Assembly (NCBI GenBank): GCA_037367405.1
Contig: JAZKJV010002317.1
Location: forward strand, 310,001 to 374,000
Reading direction: 5' to 3'
Origin: Ottelia alismoides
Taxonomy: Eukaryota; Streptophyta; Magnoliopsida; Alismatales; Hydrocharitaceae
DNA length: 64,000 nt
Below, in pieces: positions 35,715-47,050 of the stretch. The notes under the pieces were generated by a model that saw only the letters and a list, made by a program, of their open reading frames with translations, had not been told where the DNA came from and ran no database searches. Each line of letters begins with the position of its first letter. The first letter of the stretch is position 1. The position numbers and the translations under genes are program-made.

Positions 35715-36133
35715 TCCCCTATACTTAGCTTGAGCTATATCCCCATAGCATCAAAAGAGAAAAAGGAGGACATAACTCGTGCTAAGTAAAAGTGGGTGAA
35801 AAAGAATATACGAGAACAAGTCAGTCAACCCTCCCCCTATACTTACGATCTGGTAATCGTAAGTATAACTGGAGAGCAAAAACGGGATGACTGAGTGAAA
35901 AGAATAAATAACAAAAGTTCAAAAAGGAATAAAGACTATGAGATCATGGAAATCACTCGGTCCCCCCTATACTTGGGATAAGGCATCCTAAGTATAGAAA
36001 GGAGTGTAGCCAAAAATTGGAGACCAGTGATTTGTGAAGAAGAAAGGATATACAAAGAGTCTAAACAAAATATAAAACATGAATCAGCGAACAATCGATC
36101 CCCCATACATAGGATCTAGTATCCTAAGCATAG
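35715..36133 (-). repeat. Stem-loop array with polypurine-tract copies, element B
   Basis: Short stem-loops lie at 36100-36133, 35961-35998 and 35833-35868, then a long one at 35715-35790 in sense order. On the + strand they read CCCTATACTTACGAT with ATCGTAAGTATA, CCCTATACTTGGGAT with ATCCTAAGTATAG, and CATACATAGGAT with ATCCTAAGCATAG. In the 35833 copy both arms have changed together relative to the usual GGAT and ATCC. The long one pairs GAGCTATATCC with GGAGGACATAACTC inside the outer arms. Confidence 0.88.
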
Positions 36134-36272
36134 AAGACGAGCAAAATGGGGATGATTGTGATCTACTAAGAATATACAAGTGTTGTGGCTATCCAGAAAT
36201 CGAGTGGCTCAAAAGCTTTTGTACAGGATGAGGTGAAATGAAAGAATGATCATGATTCCTATACAAAATAGA

Positions 36273-37438
36273 TCACTTCAGTAAAGGACAGATGATCAGT
36301 AGTCTCGAGAAGTGCTTCAGCATCTGCCCATTAACCACGAACGGTTCTGCACTAGGTGACACATCTGATATTGCTATACTGCCATTGTTGTGCATCGTTC
36401 TGACTATGTACGGTCCTTCCCACTTGCTTTTAAATTTGCCGGGAAAAATTCTCAACCTTGCATTGAATAATGAGACTTTCTACCCAGGGACAAAGCTCTT
36501 GTGCCGAATATGTCTGTCATGTCATGTCTTCAATTTGTCTTTATAAATGAGAGTGTTTTCGTATGCTTCATTTCGAATATCTACCAGCTCATTCAGATCG
36601 ATCTTTCTTTTGGCTCCTGCTTTCTGTGTATCCAGTAAGATTTCCCGGATTGCCCATTCAGATTTGTACATGATCTCTACGGGAAAGGACACGGCTTTCC
36701 ATAAACCAATCGAAAACGGTGAAGTACCTAAGGGAGTTTTGCATGCAGTATGATATGCCCAAAGAACCTGATCTAGAAGCTGTGACCAGTTCTTCCTATC
36801 CGGTCGTACTAATTTTTGGAGAATTGATTTCACCTCCCTATTTGAAACTTCAGTCATGCCGTTCATCTGTGGGTAGTAAGGAGAAGCTACTCTGTGATCA
36901 ATGTCGTATTGCTTCACAAGCTTTTTGACCTCCTTATTGATGAAATGGCTACCTTCAACTAAAATAAGAATATGTGGGATCCCGAACCACGAAATAATGC
37001 GTTCCCTTAGGAACTTGCAAATGGTTTTACTGTCTGCGGTTCGTACGGGTATAGCCTCCACCCATCTACTAACATAATCTACAACGAGAAGGATGTACTC
37101 AAAGCCGCTGCTGGAAGGGAACGGTCTCATGAAATCTATGCCCCATGCATCAAAAATCTGGAAATGATAACGGGTCGCATCGACATTGCATCTCTATCAC
37201 CGACTGTCCCTACTGCTTTCTGACAATCTGGGCAACTCTTCACAAATGTGCAAGCATCTCTAGTATGAGTTGGCCACCATAAACTGCTCTAGAGTACCTT
37301 CTGCATTGTCCTCTTCCCTGAGTGATGTCCTCCTGCTTCTAAAGAGTGACACAAAGTGAGGACACTATTATATTCCTCCTGAGGAATACAATGCCGGTAA
37401 ACACAATCCGATCCTTCGCGAAAAAGAATCGGATCCTC
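36273..37438 (-). pseudogene. pol 3' part of B: integrase with second catalytic Asp replaced
   Basis: The zinc-finger region (GGHHSGKR, CPDCQKAVG) lies at about 37190-37400, followed by the core. The first Asp is present ([12 protein letters not shown]). The second catalytic region reads [11 protein letters not shown], so the expected Asp is Val. [18 protein letters not shown] holds the region of the third acidic residue. The tail shows ARLRIFPGKFKSKW and FVVNGQMLKHF, with the end near 36273. There is a frameshift between the zinc finger and the core near 37155. Such an integrase should not catalyse strand transfer, so mobilisation of B would have needed an enzyme supplied in trans, or the change arose after insertion. 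E shares it, which argues for the first. Confidence 0.9.
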
Positions 37439-39069
37439 TCAATGGTAATATTGTGCCTCAGAAACTAGTTTATCAACTCGGTTCTTTGGCCAACCCTGAG
37501 GACTTTTCTGTGTGACCAGAAAGTTCACTATATCTGCATACCATGGAAGTTCGGTAACCGCAAACATGCTCTCGTCAGGAAATCTCTCTACGATCTCTGG
37601 CGTGTACTCATCTGAAGTCTGATCTGTCTGTAATCGGGAGAGGTGATCAGCTACCACATTCTTTACCCCAGGTTTATCTTTGATGTCCAAATCGAATTCC
37701 TGGAGTAATAGAATCCATCGAAGAAGGTGTGCCTTAGCATCCTTATTTTCCATCAGAAACCGGATAGCTGAATGATCTGCGTATACTGTAATTTTCGAGC
37801 CAAGAAGATAAGATCGGAATTTATCTAAAGCAAACACTACTGCCAACATCTCCTTTTCTGTCACTGAGTAATTACGTCGAGCATCGTCTAAGGTTCTGCT
37901 GGCATAGTGAATGGCAACGGGAAGTCCATTCCTCCTCTGTCCTAATACAGCTCCGACCGCAAAATCTGAAGCATCTGTCATGATCTCGAAGGGTAGAGAC
38001 CAATCAGGCAGCTGTAGAATAGGAGCACTGATAATTTTTTCTTTAAGTGTGAGAAAGGCATTAAGACATTTATCATCTAACAAGAACTCAATGTCTTTGC
38101 CTAATAACTCAGTTAACGATCGGGCAATCTTAGAGAAGTCTTGGATAAACCATTGGTAAAAGCCGACATGCCCCAGAAATGACTGTAACTATTTGATGTT
38201 GGATGGTGGTTCGAGTCCTTTGATGACATCCACCTTGGCAGGGTCAACCTCCATGCCACGCTGAGAGATGACGTGCCCCAACACGATCCCGTGAGTAACC
38301 ATAAAATGGCTCTTTTCCCAAGACAGAACGAGATCTACCTCACAACATTAAGAACCTGGTCTAGGTGTGCTAAACAATCATCAAAGGACTCACCATAGAC
38401 CAAAAAGTCATCCATGAAAACCTCTAGAAAATCACCGACCATGTTCGCAAAAATAGCAAGCATGCACCATTGGAAAGTAGCGGGAGCGTTGCACAGTCCA
38501 AAGGGCATCCGTCTAAAGGCATACGTGCTGAATGGACATGTGAAAGTGGTTTTCTCCTGATCTTTAGGAGCAATTGATACCTGGTTGTATCCGGAGTAAC
38601 CGTCCAGAAAACAGAAGTACTCCTTCCCTGCCAACCGTTCTATGACCTGGTCTATAAAAGGCAACGAGAAGTGGTCCTTCTTCATCGTGGTGTTTAATTT
38701 CCTTTAGTCAACACACACCTGCCACGACGTGGTTACTCTCTTTGGAATCTCCTCTCCATTCTCGTTTTTAACCATCTGAATTCCCGACTTCTTTGGGACA
38801 ACATGTAATGGGCTGACCCATTCAGAATTGGAGATGGGATAAATGAACCCTGCGTTGCACCATTTCGTAATCTCTTTCTTGACAACTTCTCGTAAAACCA
38901 GATTCAGCCTACGCTGAAACTCTCTGGAAGGTTTGTTGTCATAATCGAGATAGATATGATGAGAACACAAAGCAGGATTAATCCTGCGGAGATCGGATAC
39001 AGTCCACCCAATAGCCTTGCGGTTTCTTTCTAGAATCTCCATCAAACGAGATTCTTGATCGTCGGTCAA
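37439..39069 (-). pseudogene. Reverse transcriptase and RNase H of B
   Basis: The segment opens MTDDQESRLMEILERNRKAIGW and continues with the family blocks FIYPISNSEWVSPLHVVPKK, FCFLDGYSGYNQV, MPFGLCNAPATFQ and the catalytic FMDDF. RNase H follows with [44 protein letters not shown] and [13 protein letters not shown]. One TAA stop lies in the VCVD*RKLN block (Tyr codon to stop, about 38705). Another stop lies near 38337, and there are one or two frame changes at 38083-38340. The catalytic residues are otherwise intact. Wild-type function would be copying the element RNA into DNA and removing the RNA strand. Confidence 0.92.
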
Positions 39070-40064
39070 TATGAACTGATAATGACCAAAAACCGTTGAT
39101 GTGGACCCGCAAGGAAAGCATATTTCATGTTTGGTGGCAAAGTTTTTAACTCTGGTAAGGTAGTTTCTGGCTCTGCTGCAACATCCTCTGTATGAGCGAT
39201 GGAATCTATACCGGTTGTGGATTTATTGGCTTTCTGATTATCCACCATGTCGATGTGCTCTAGAGTCGGACTATAGAAGATGTTTAGAACATCATCCGAC
39301 TCCTCAGAATGATCAGAGGAAAATAGCTCAGCTAAATTAAAGTCTGTCGCTGGATCATCTGAGATGGAGGAATCGTGTAGAGTCTTGGAATCTGAAAAAT
39401 CTGCAATAAGTTCGTCAGAAGTCTGATCCCTTTGCTTCTCATCATCTAGATTGAAATACAAAGTACCGTTTGAAGAACCGCCAACCGTAGTCTCGGACCC
39501 ATCCTCTGTTAAGCATTCTTGGGTCTCTACTTGATATCTTTCGAGGTCGTCAAGACGGACCTCATCCATGTAATCGCAGGTGGCCAAAGAACTCAAGAAA
39601 TCTGAAGATGCATCACTAGATGTGTTCGAATCTCTCACCATCTCTATATGTACCTTCTCGCCCTCGGCGCGAAAAGATACCTTCCTTGTATCATAATCAA
39701 AGAGAGCCTTTGCGGTTTCTAAGAAAAGTCTCCCGAGAATAATCGGGGTAAGGTGTAACTGTGTAGGGCAATCCAGGTCCAGGACCGTAAAGTCCACTAG
39801 GAATTGCAGACCCTGCACGGTTACGATAACTTTCCTTAATATACCCTTAGGTCTCTTTACGAATCTATCAGCAAACTGAAGGATCGCGCAGGATTTGTAA
39901 AGAGGACCTAACTCGAGCCTATCGAGTAAAGAAGAGGGTACCAATTCAATCGAGGAACCGTTATCTAAGAGAGTGCGATCGAATTCGGCTTTTGCGATCT
40001 CGCATCTAACATAATTGCACCTGAGTCCTTTTTCTTCTTTGGTAATTTGTTCTGAATAGCACAA
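39066..40064 (-). pseudogene. Protease region of B
   Basis: This is a 332-residue open stretch. The aspartic protease site reads LLDNGSSIELVPSSL near residue 33, with the retroviral Asp-x-Gly pattern preserved. It is followed by LQFADRFVKRPKG and, near residue 110, PIILGRLFLETAKALFDYD. The C-terminal half is acidic and Ser/Thr-rich, a linker to reverse transcriptase, ending FLVIISSY. The next domain starts in a different frame at 39069, with a four-base overlap. Related elements read straight through (VIISSQLT), so this is best explained as a one-base indel rather than programmed frameshifting. Confidence 0.87.
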
Positions 40065-40126
40065 GATGTAGCCTTAGTCAGAACGTGTTTCTTTGTGCGG
40101 GATCTCTTTTTCCTACGCGTGGTGCA

Positions 40127-42464
40127 TCAGTTTTTCAATTGATTCTTAAGCGTAGGAAAATGATCTAAGGCATCATAAAGCGGGATCTTCAGAAAGATGT
40201 GATCTTTGAGTAGACGTTCGGTCTCTGGAGTCACAACGTTCTTTTTGTTATTTTTCTTTACTTTTCCAAACAAAGCATCAGGAAAAGGAACAAAGTCAGG
40301 AGTCAGAAAATCGGAATTTTTATTTATATCGGAATCAGCTTGTACATCGAGAGTTTCAGAATTATGTACAAAGCACTCTAAGATAGGGGAAGATATATTT
40401 TTCTCGGGATTCTCTGCCTGATATGGCGTGATGTCGTCGTCTGATTCGCTAGTATCCATATCAACGGTATCGGCATCGCTCCTGGCTCTTGAATCTGCAA
40501 ATTGGTCCTGATCAACATGCTGGTTCTCCTCCTCGGCATTTTGCGGCTCATGGATGTGCTCTTGCTCCTCGTCAAGTGGTCGCTCTTCTACTCCAGCAGG
40601 TGCTCGTGGCGATCTACCACTCCTGAGACGAATGAAGTTAGATAAAAATTCAGGAAAAGAGATCGTACCTGTAGTATCGTCTACCTGATCTGGATGACTC
40701 CTCTTGTTATTCGGGTTCATTTGAGGCTGGGCTGGAAGAGTGGTCTTCGGTGCGGTTAACTCGTCCAGACGACAGTTAACCTGCTCCATCTCGGTTTCAT
40801 GTGCGATCTGGAGCGTACTCAGCATATCCATGATCTGATTAAGTGACTGGGCCTGTGAAGACATCTCAGGTTTGGTTTGGCGGCCCTGGCTTGGTCCTCT
40901 CTCCTACCTTGGCGTGTATTGCTGAGAGGTGGAAGGCTGAGAGGCTCTCTGTGGTGTGAAGGAAGAAGACTGTTGCGGCTGCTGATAAGAATAAGTATGT
41001 GAATACTGAGCAGGATACTGGTGTAATTGTGGTCTATGATATGCATTCTGGTGAGACTTCTGCTGCGTGAAATTTATGGTGGTGCTAGAAGTGTGGACGT
41101 CCCATGCTGCGACTGTCCGTATGGATGTTGCTGATGATTTGGTATACTTGGTTGTTGAATCGGAGTATACCAAATCTCGTTTATCTCGAGAGTGGCTTGT
41201 GGCTCCACCTCCATTCCTACAGCGCTGGTGATTTGGTTGGGATTGGCATGAGACTGATCCTCATGCCAATCAAGTTGCCGGAGTCTCTGGCTCGCTCTGT
41301 ACGTAGTGGACCTGACGGGTGGGCGAAGCAGGTAAGATCCTCCGTGCTGGTTGTATGGTCGAAGAAGATTTGGCTCTGCTGGTACTGGAACTGAAGATCG
41401 GTAACCTTCTTCGAAAGATCACTCAGCTGTTGTGGTAGAGATGAGAGTTTCTCCAACTCTCACAGCGGCTGCAAGTCCTGGATTTGCTTTTGAATCACGT
41501 CCACCAACATTAATTTCTCGCTAATGAAGCCCATGTTGGTGTTGGATTCATATTCTTCGATATTAGCCACCTTGTGATGCTCTCGGTGATGTGGTGGCTG
41601 TGGGGCTTTCTGAAATGCCCGAGTAGAGTCGACGACTCTCGAGTTCTCGGCCATCCCTTCGAAGATGGCCCAGACAGACTCGGCGTCCTTGTTCAAGTAA
41701 TTGCCGCCACATGTGGCACTCACGAGCCCTTGGATGTCCGGCTGGAGTCCTCCAAAGTAATTCTGCACTAGCACCTTCATTGGTATCTCATGATGCGGGC
41801 ATCTCTCCGTAAGATCTTTGAATCTATCCCATGCCTCATGGAAAGATTCATGCGGATGTTGAATGAAGTTGGAGATCTAATTCCTCATCATGTTCGTCCT
41901 CCCTAAAGGAAAATATTTACGCAGGAATGTGGACTTCAGATCATCCCACGTAGAGATTTCCCTTCCCAGATGACTCAGCCAGTAAAGTGCCTTATCGGCT
42001 AAGGCGAAGGAAAAGGCTTTAAAGCGAACAGACTCTTGTGTAACTCCTGGATAGCTAGTCGTACCGCAAATCATCTCAAATTGTTGTAGAAAGGTAAACG
42101 ACTCCTCTGTGGCATTCCCATAGAACTTGGGAAGCAATGATATGAAGGACGGTCTCAACTCGTATGACCCTTGATTCGACGGTAGCCGAATCCAATGATG
42201 GAGCGTTCTCGCGCCCGGGTCATACTCTTCCCGTAAAGTAGCGGGAACCGTAGGCGAAAAATGGTTCCCGATCCCTGCTCTCAGCGTGGCTATCTCAGCC
42301 CGCAACTCATTCTGAGTTCTGAATTGTTCTCGGATCTGTATATTCATCTGTTGGAGAGTCACGAGAATTCCTGTAGTAACATCTACAGCTGGATTCGGTC
42401 TTCCGTCATCTTGCTCCTCAGCTAGTGCCCTCTCGTGTGTTGCTGGTCCTTTACCGCGAGCCAT
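40127..42464 (-). pseudogene. gag and gag-protease linker of B
   Basis: The ATG at 42464-42462 opens MARGKGPATHERALAEEQDD. This start is preferred over the upstream ATG at 42728, because the extra 88 residues are unlike family gag starts and lie in the leader. The capsid-like part includes LHHWIRLPSNQGSYELRPSF, LQQFEMICGTTSYPGV, KALYWLSHLG, FHEAWDRFKDL, and GLVSATCGGNYLNKDAESVW. A TAG at 41879-41877 and a TGA near 41459 interrupt one frame. A frameshift near 41200 leads to a Gln/Ser-rich stretch, then an acidic linker ending ALDHFPTLKNQLKN at 40127. I see no CCHC zinc knuckle. Confidence 0.87.
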
Positions 42465-43900
42465 CAGTTTTGAATCGTCTGGAAAAGAGAAGCTCTCATA
42501 AGAACTCAGCGAAAATTTGGCTGGAGATGATTTATTGAGACGAGGGTCTGTCTCAATATTCTGGCCAGGAGGCGAGGGAGTCTGGGTCTGACTCTCCTCG
42601 AGATCAGATGGGACCAGCTTGGGATGAGAGTCATCCCAAGCTTGTGAAGATGTACGATCAATGGTGGACGGTCGAAAGCTCACGAAGTCTGAGCAGAAAA
42701 GTCGTCGAGACGTCATCTTCGATGTCAAGAGAAAGGAGGATCACGAATCGTGATTCAAGAGAGAGAGAAATGCGTAAAGCCACGGAAACTCACGCCCCGC
42801 AAGCAAACACAAAGCAAACCCCGTGTTTCACCAATTCAACCCGATGATGACCGTAAGAGTTCGGTCTTTTATCTCGTCGGTTTTAGGGTTCTAATTAGCA
42901 AATAGATAATGCGGTTATCGTGCGCTGTGCGAGCTGATAGGTGCCCGAGTTTTCCCCCGTGATACTGTCTCGAGTCCTTACAGAGAACCACTTGCTCTCA
43001 GCCAGTATGGTGGCAAGTACACGGATCGTTTCCAGCTACCCGTGTTGCTTGAGGATGGAGCCTTACGCGGTGCCTCTAAATCCCCCACTCTGCTAAGTAA
43101 ACTCGGACCGTTTCCGGCTACCCGAGCGTACCCACTGAAAAGCAGTGATTAGGTGTATGAACTAAGTAGTATTTTGAAAGAAATCAGGTTTATATTAAGT
43201 GTCGGCTCTCGCTCGTGCACTCTAAAAATTGCGGGGATTACTCTCCCAAGTCAAATGAATCTTATGTTTATTTTAGATCCCATATATTTAGCAGTCCTGG
43301 TTTTATTTTGTGGTTTTATATGTTTTTTGTATTTTTTCAAACAAACGTCTAAATTTTTTATTTTCTTTAATCCTAAAATCATGCACCTAGGTTGCAAGTC
43401 CTAGAACAAGCTACGTAAGCACAATCAGATGGAATAAAAACCTAATCAAACATCTATCAGAAAAATCGCGGAGAAATCGTCGAAGCGAGAAAACCGCGGT
43501 GGCTGCCCTGATCCACCGAATACACGGTACTCGACGAATCAAGCCCAGAAAAAAATGGGGGAGAAGTTACATGTCGGGATGTCCTTAGTGGACCCCTTCT
43601 ACTAGAGTTCGATACAACTTTCTCTCCCTTTCCCTCTCTTTTACAAAATTTCACTACTTAATTTCTGCCCTCTGCAGCTGACTTGTAAAGAAAGAGTCAG
43701 CCTCTGCTCTTTCAACTTCTCGTCTTCCTAAGAAACCGGTTTATCATGCAGGCCCTGCAAAACTTAGTTAGCGGCTTAAAGAAAACCGAGAGATGAGTCG
43801 AGAAAAGCTGTAAGAAAAGCCGAAAGAAAAACTATGAAAAACAAAAAGAAGAGAGAAAATAAAATCACAAGGAAATGGAAAAAATCAAAATACTCTAACG
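42465..43900 (-). other. 5' leader of element B
   Basis: About 1.4 kb lies between primer site and gag. It contains an out-of-use ATG frame directly joined to gag (42465-42728), GC-richer sequence to about 43140, and A-rich sequence next to the primer site. No independent gene is supported. Packaging or RNA-dimer signals would be expected here, but none can be identified by eye. Confidence 0.7.
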
Positions 43901-43920
43901 CCTCCCCGACAACGGCACCA
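43901..43920 (-). promoter_or_regulatory. Primer-binding site of B (tRNA-Asp type)
   Basis: On the - strand it reads TGGTGCCGTTGTCGGGGAGG, close to the complement of the tRNA-Asp 3' end used by Athila elements, with two C-to-T type differences. It lies three bases (AAA) from the LTR end. Confidence 0.9.
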
Positions 43921-43923
43921 TTT

Positions 43924-46900
43924 TGATGCGTCTAAAATCCGATCGCGGCTTCTGATGTAAAAAAATTTGTCGGTGTAGAAAAGTCGCGAAGAGATCTCAG
44001 TCGATCAAACAAATTAAGTTTTTTGAAAAACCTACATTAATTATTTTACCAGGTGAGTGTGCCTGGGTCGAACTCAAGGAGGCAGAATAGAGTGTTATAA
44101 TTTTTTAAGAGAAAATATTTTCGCGATTTTATTTTACCGCTTCTTAAAGTGATTAGAGAAAAGCTACAATTCTTAGGGTTTTTTATTTTAAATTTTTATT
44201 TGAATTTATTATTTTCCAATTTTTATTTAATTTTTCAAAGTGATATTTTTCACAAAATTTATTTATGATATAATAAGTAAAATATAGGTGAAATAGATGG
44301 TACTATATAATATGTGAACGGGACGAGCAACGGGCTCGAACAAGCACACGAAAACAAAGCAAAACAAAGACGAATTGCGACTAAATAAAACGATAAAAAC
44401 ACGAGAAAAGTACACAAAAAATTAATGAAAAACTCGCGGAGGTAGTTGTGTAACTACCCCAAGAAAATCCACAAAAAATGGAGTCAAAAATAGGTCCAAA
44501 AATCCCCTACAGCCCAGGGGTATAAGCGCAAGAAAAGTAATTAAAAAGTTCTGCAAATTGGTCCTTAACATGGACTGTTTTGAGAAGAAAATAAAATGTT
44601 TTACATTTAGGTCCCTGCAACGGGACCTAAATGCAAATATGGAAACTTTCTGGAGCGGGAATTAATATCTAGAAGCCCTCTGGGTTTATTATGCAATTTC
44701 TCCACCGGTTCAGACGGACGGTTGAGATTATAACGTAGAGGCGTTGATCGAACGCTTCCGCACACGCCCCGTGTCAGCAGCCTGTGCGCTTGGAGCTCTG
44801 CAACTGTTCTTGAGTTTGTTGTGCAACTGCCGATGAAGGCTTTTTCCCCGAATTTTCATGATCAGTTGACGAAGGCTTTGGAGCTCCGACGGGGCCAGAG
44901 GGGTGGCTCCTCCACCCCTCGAGCTCGCCCGCGGTGGTAGGTGGTCGGAGATGGCTCTGGTCGGAGGAAGAAGCTTGATGAAGATGGAGGATCGTACTGC
45001 TCTGTTCTGATGAAAGATTGTTGTGGCTCTTTTAGATCGGATTTCTTTGAGGATTGAATACTCCAGATGCTTCAGAATGGCTCCTGATGGAAGACGAACC
45101 TGCAAATATGAAACGTATATGCTCGATTCTCGAAGAATCGGCTCAAAGGTTATAAATCAGCAAGCTCAAAACATGGCATTTCCAGTTTAAATGAGAATTG
45201 CGTGAAAATGTAGGAAAAAGGGAAACACGAATCGAGATTGATTTGAAACGAAAAGAGGAGTGATTTGATTTGGCGATTAAGAGGAATGATTAAGCGTCCT
45301 AATGATGTCTTAACCTCGCTAATGGATACACGAAGATCGAGGAAGAAATTCGAGAAAGGTGGATGAATAGGTCTGGGAGTTCAGAGGTGTATTACTCGAA
45401 TGGCAACTCGACGGTCGACCTTCGCCGGAGCTGAACGCGGCGCTGTGTCGGCGATGCAAAGCAGCAAGGTGCCTTGGAACCTCCTCCGATGTTCCCTCCT
45501 CCACGCGAGCTTGCTTGGTCAGAGCTGTCACCTCCAAGTCAGGCGGAGCGAAGCTAGAAAGAATGGGGGTCGGCCACTGGAACTGGAATGTTTCAGGTGG
45601 TTGGAAAGTTGGTTAAAAATGGCAACCTTTGGGGGGTTTTATAGATCAAATTCGTGGGCTCCAAGTAAAATCCAAGGGTGAGCGACGATCTTGGTAGTTA
45701 GGAAAAGAAGATCAAGGGTTTAAATTGCCTGGAGGAGTTAAGATGCGTGCAGGAGAAATTGTTGAAGTCGGCTGGTTAGAACAGTCTGGCTAACAGACTT
45801 CTTGAGGGAGATGCACCAGGTGCTGACAAGTGTCAGCACATGGTAGGCCAGATGCTTAAAATGCTTGTAAATTCAATAATAAATAATAACTAAGGTTATT
45901 TTAAATTGGTATAAATACAAGAAATGTAAAAAATTAAATAATCTTAATTATGGAATAAATACTTTTTATAAATAATAAATATTATTTGAGATATAAAATT
46001 TATATTAATAAATATGTATATATAAATAGGTTTTGAATTTTTAATTTAATAAATAAATAACTAAAAATTAATTTTATATTTTCTTAATTATTAGAACAAT
46101 AAATAAGAGTTGTGTGAATTTTTGGAGATGTTAATAAATTAATTTACATATATTAATAAATACGGGTATAAGTTATACAGTTCATTTTTACCTAAAATTT
46201 AGGGTTTTCATTTTATTAAAATAATAAATAAGCTCCAAAAATAATGAAATAAATTAGGGTGAAAACACAAGATCATGAAAATAATTAGAAATTATAAAAT
46301 TACTAAAACTATAAATAAGGTGTTCTACATAAAATAAATATCCCAGAAACCTCGTTATCATTTGGTCCCAAAACCAACTTTTTGCAAACGTACTCCGAAT
46401 TCAATGAAACCACCTTATTAATTAGAGAATATTATTTATGAACTTTAAAGGTGAGTAGAGTGAAATTGGAGTTCGTATGAAGAAGTTATGATGTTCGGAA
46501 GTTGAGAATTTGATAATTTATAAGTACGATTTCTTGGTATATATACATGGTAGTATTTTTAACTTATTTTTATATTTTTATTCACATTTTTAGAAATAAT
46601 TAGGAAAATAATTTGGTTAAAAAATTATACATATGAATTGATTAAAAATTGTTGAAGTTTCGTATTTATTTGGTAATTAGTGATAAATATATAAAGTGGG
46701 GTTTAATTTATTTTTAGGGTTTTCTTTCCTTATCTCCCCCTACTTATTGGTTTGTCGACCAATTCATGCTGACTTGGTCTCGAGGTTTAGGTTATATAAA
46801 TATATCTTGCAGTTATATTTATATTTATAAGTCATATTGTACATATTTACATATTCACAATTTGCCTTCTTTTCTTTTCTTTATTTTTATTCTCTTATTT

Positions 46901-47045
46901 ATTAACATGTTTTTATGCTTAAAAGTGAATATTTACTCATGAATGAAATTGAGTAAAAGATGGAAATTAATGACTATTTACATGTATTTGTTAAGGGTTT
47001 TAAGACAAAATGCAATAGAAAAGTTAATGAATCATGGATTCATCA
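43924..47045 (-). repeat. 5' LTR of element B
   Basis: This is the partner of 27800-30920 with the same termini (TGATGCG to GATTCATCA). It has no structural duplication. Both copies carry GAACTCAAGGAGGCAGAATA near the PBS-side end, the box conserved in all Athila-type LTRs of the window. Confidence 0.94.
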
Positions 47046-47050
47046 GTGAG

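Larger units (their letters stand above)
27800..47045 (-). mobile_element. Athila-type element B, complete, nested in A
   Basis: B is 19,246 bases long with LTRs 27800-30920 and 43924-47045 of nearly equal length (3121 and 3122). A perfect 5-base duplication GTGAG flanks it (27795-27799 and 47046-47050). The termini are TGATGCG and GATTCATCA. It carries the full set from primer site to polypurine tract. Its reading frames are the longest and cleanest in the window, which fits the youngest insertion. Its size is inflated by a three-fold repeat of the 3' noncoding region (30921-35325). Confidence 0.95.

Noticed and set aside
39066..39069. Programmed frameshift between protease and reverse transcriptase of B
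   Set aside because: There is a short overlap but no slippery site. The related A sequence reads through this place in one frame, so a random indel is simpler.
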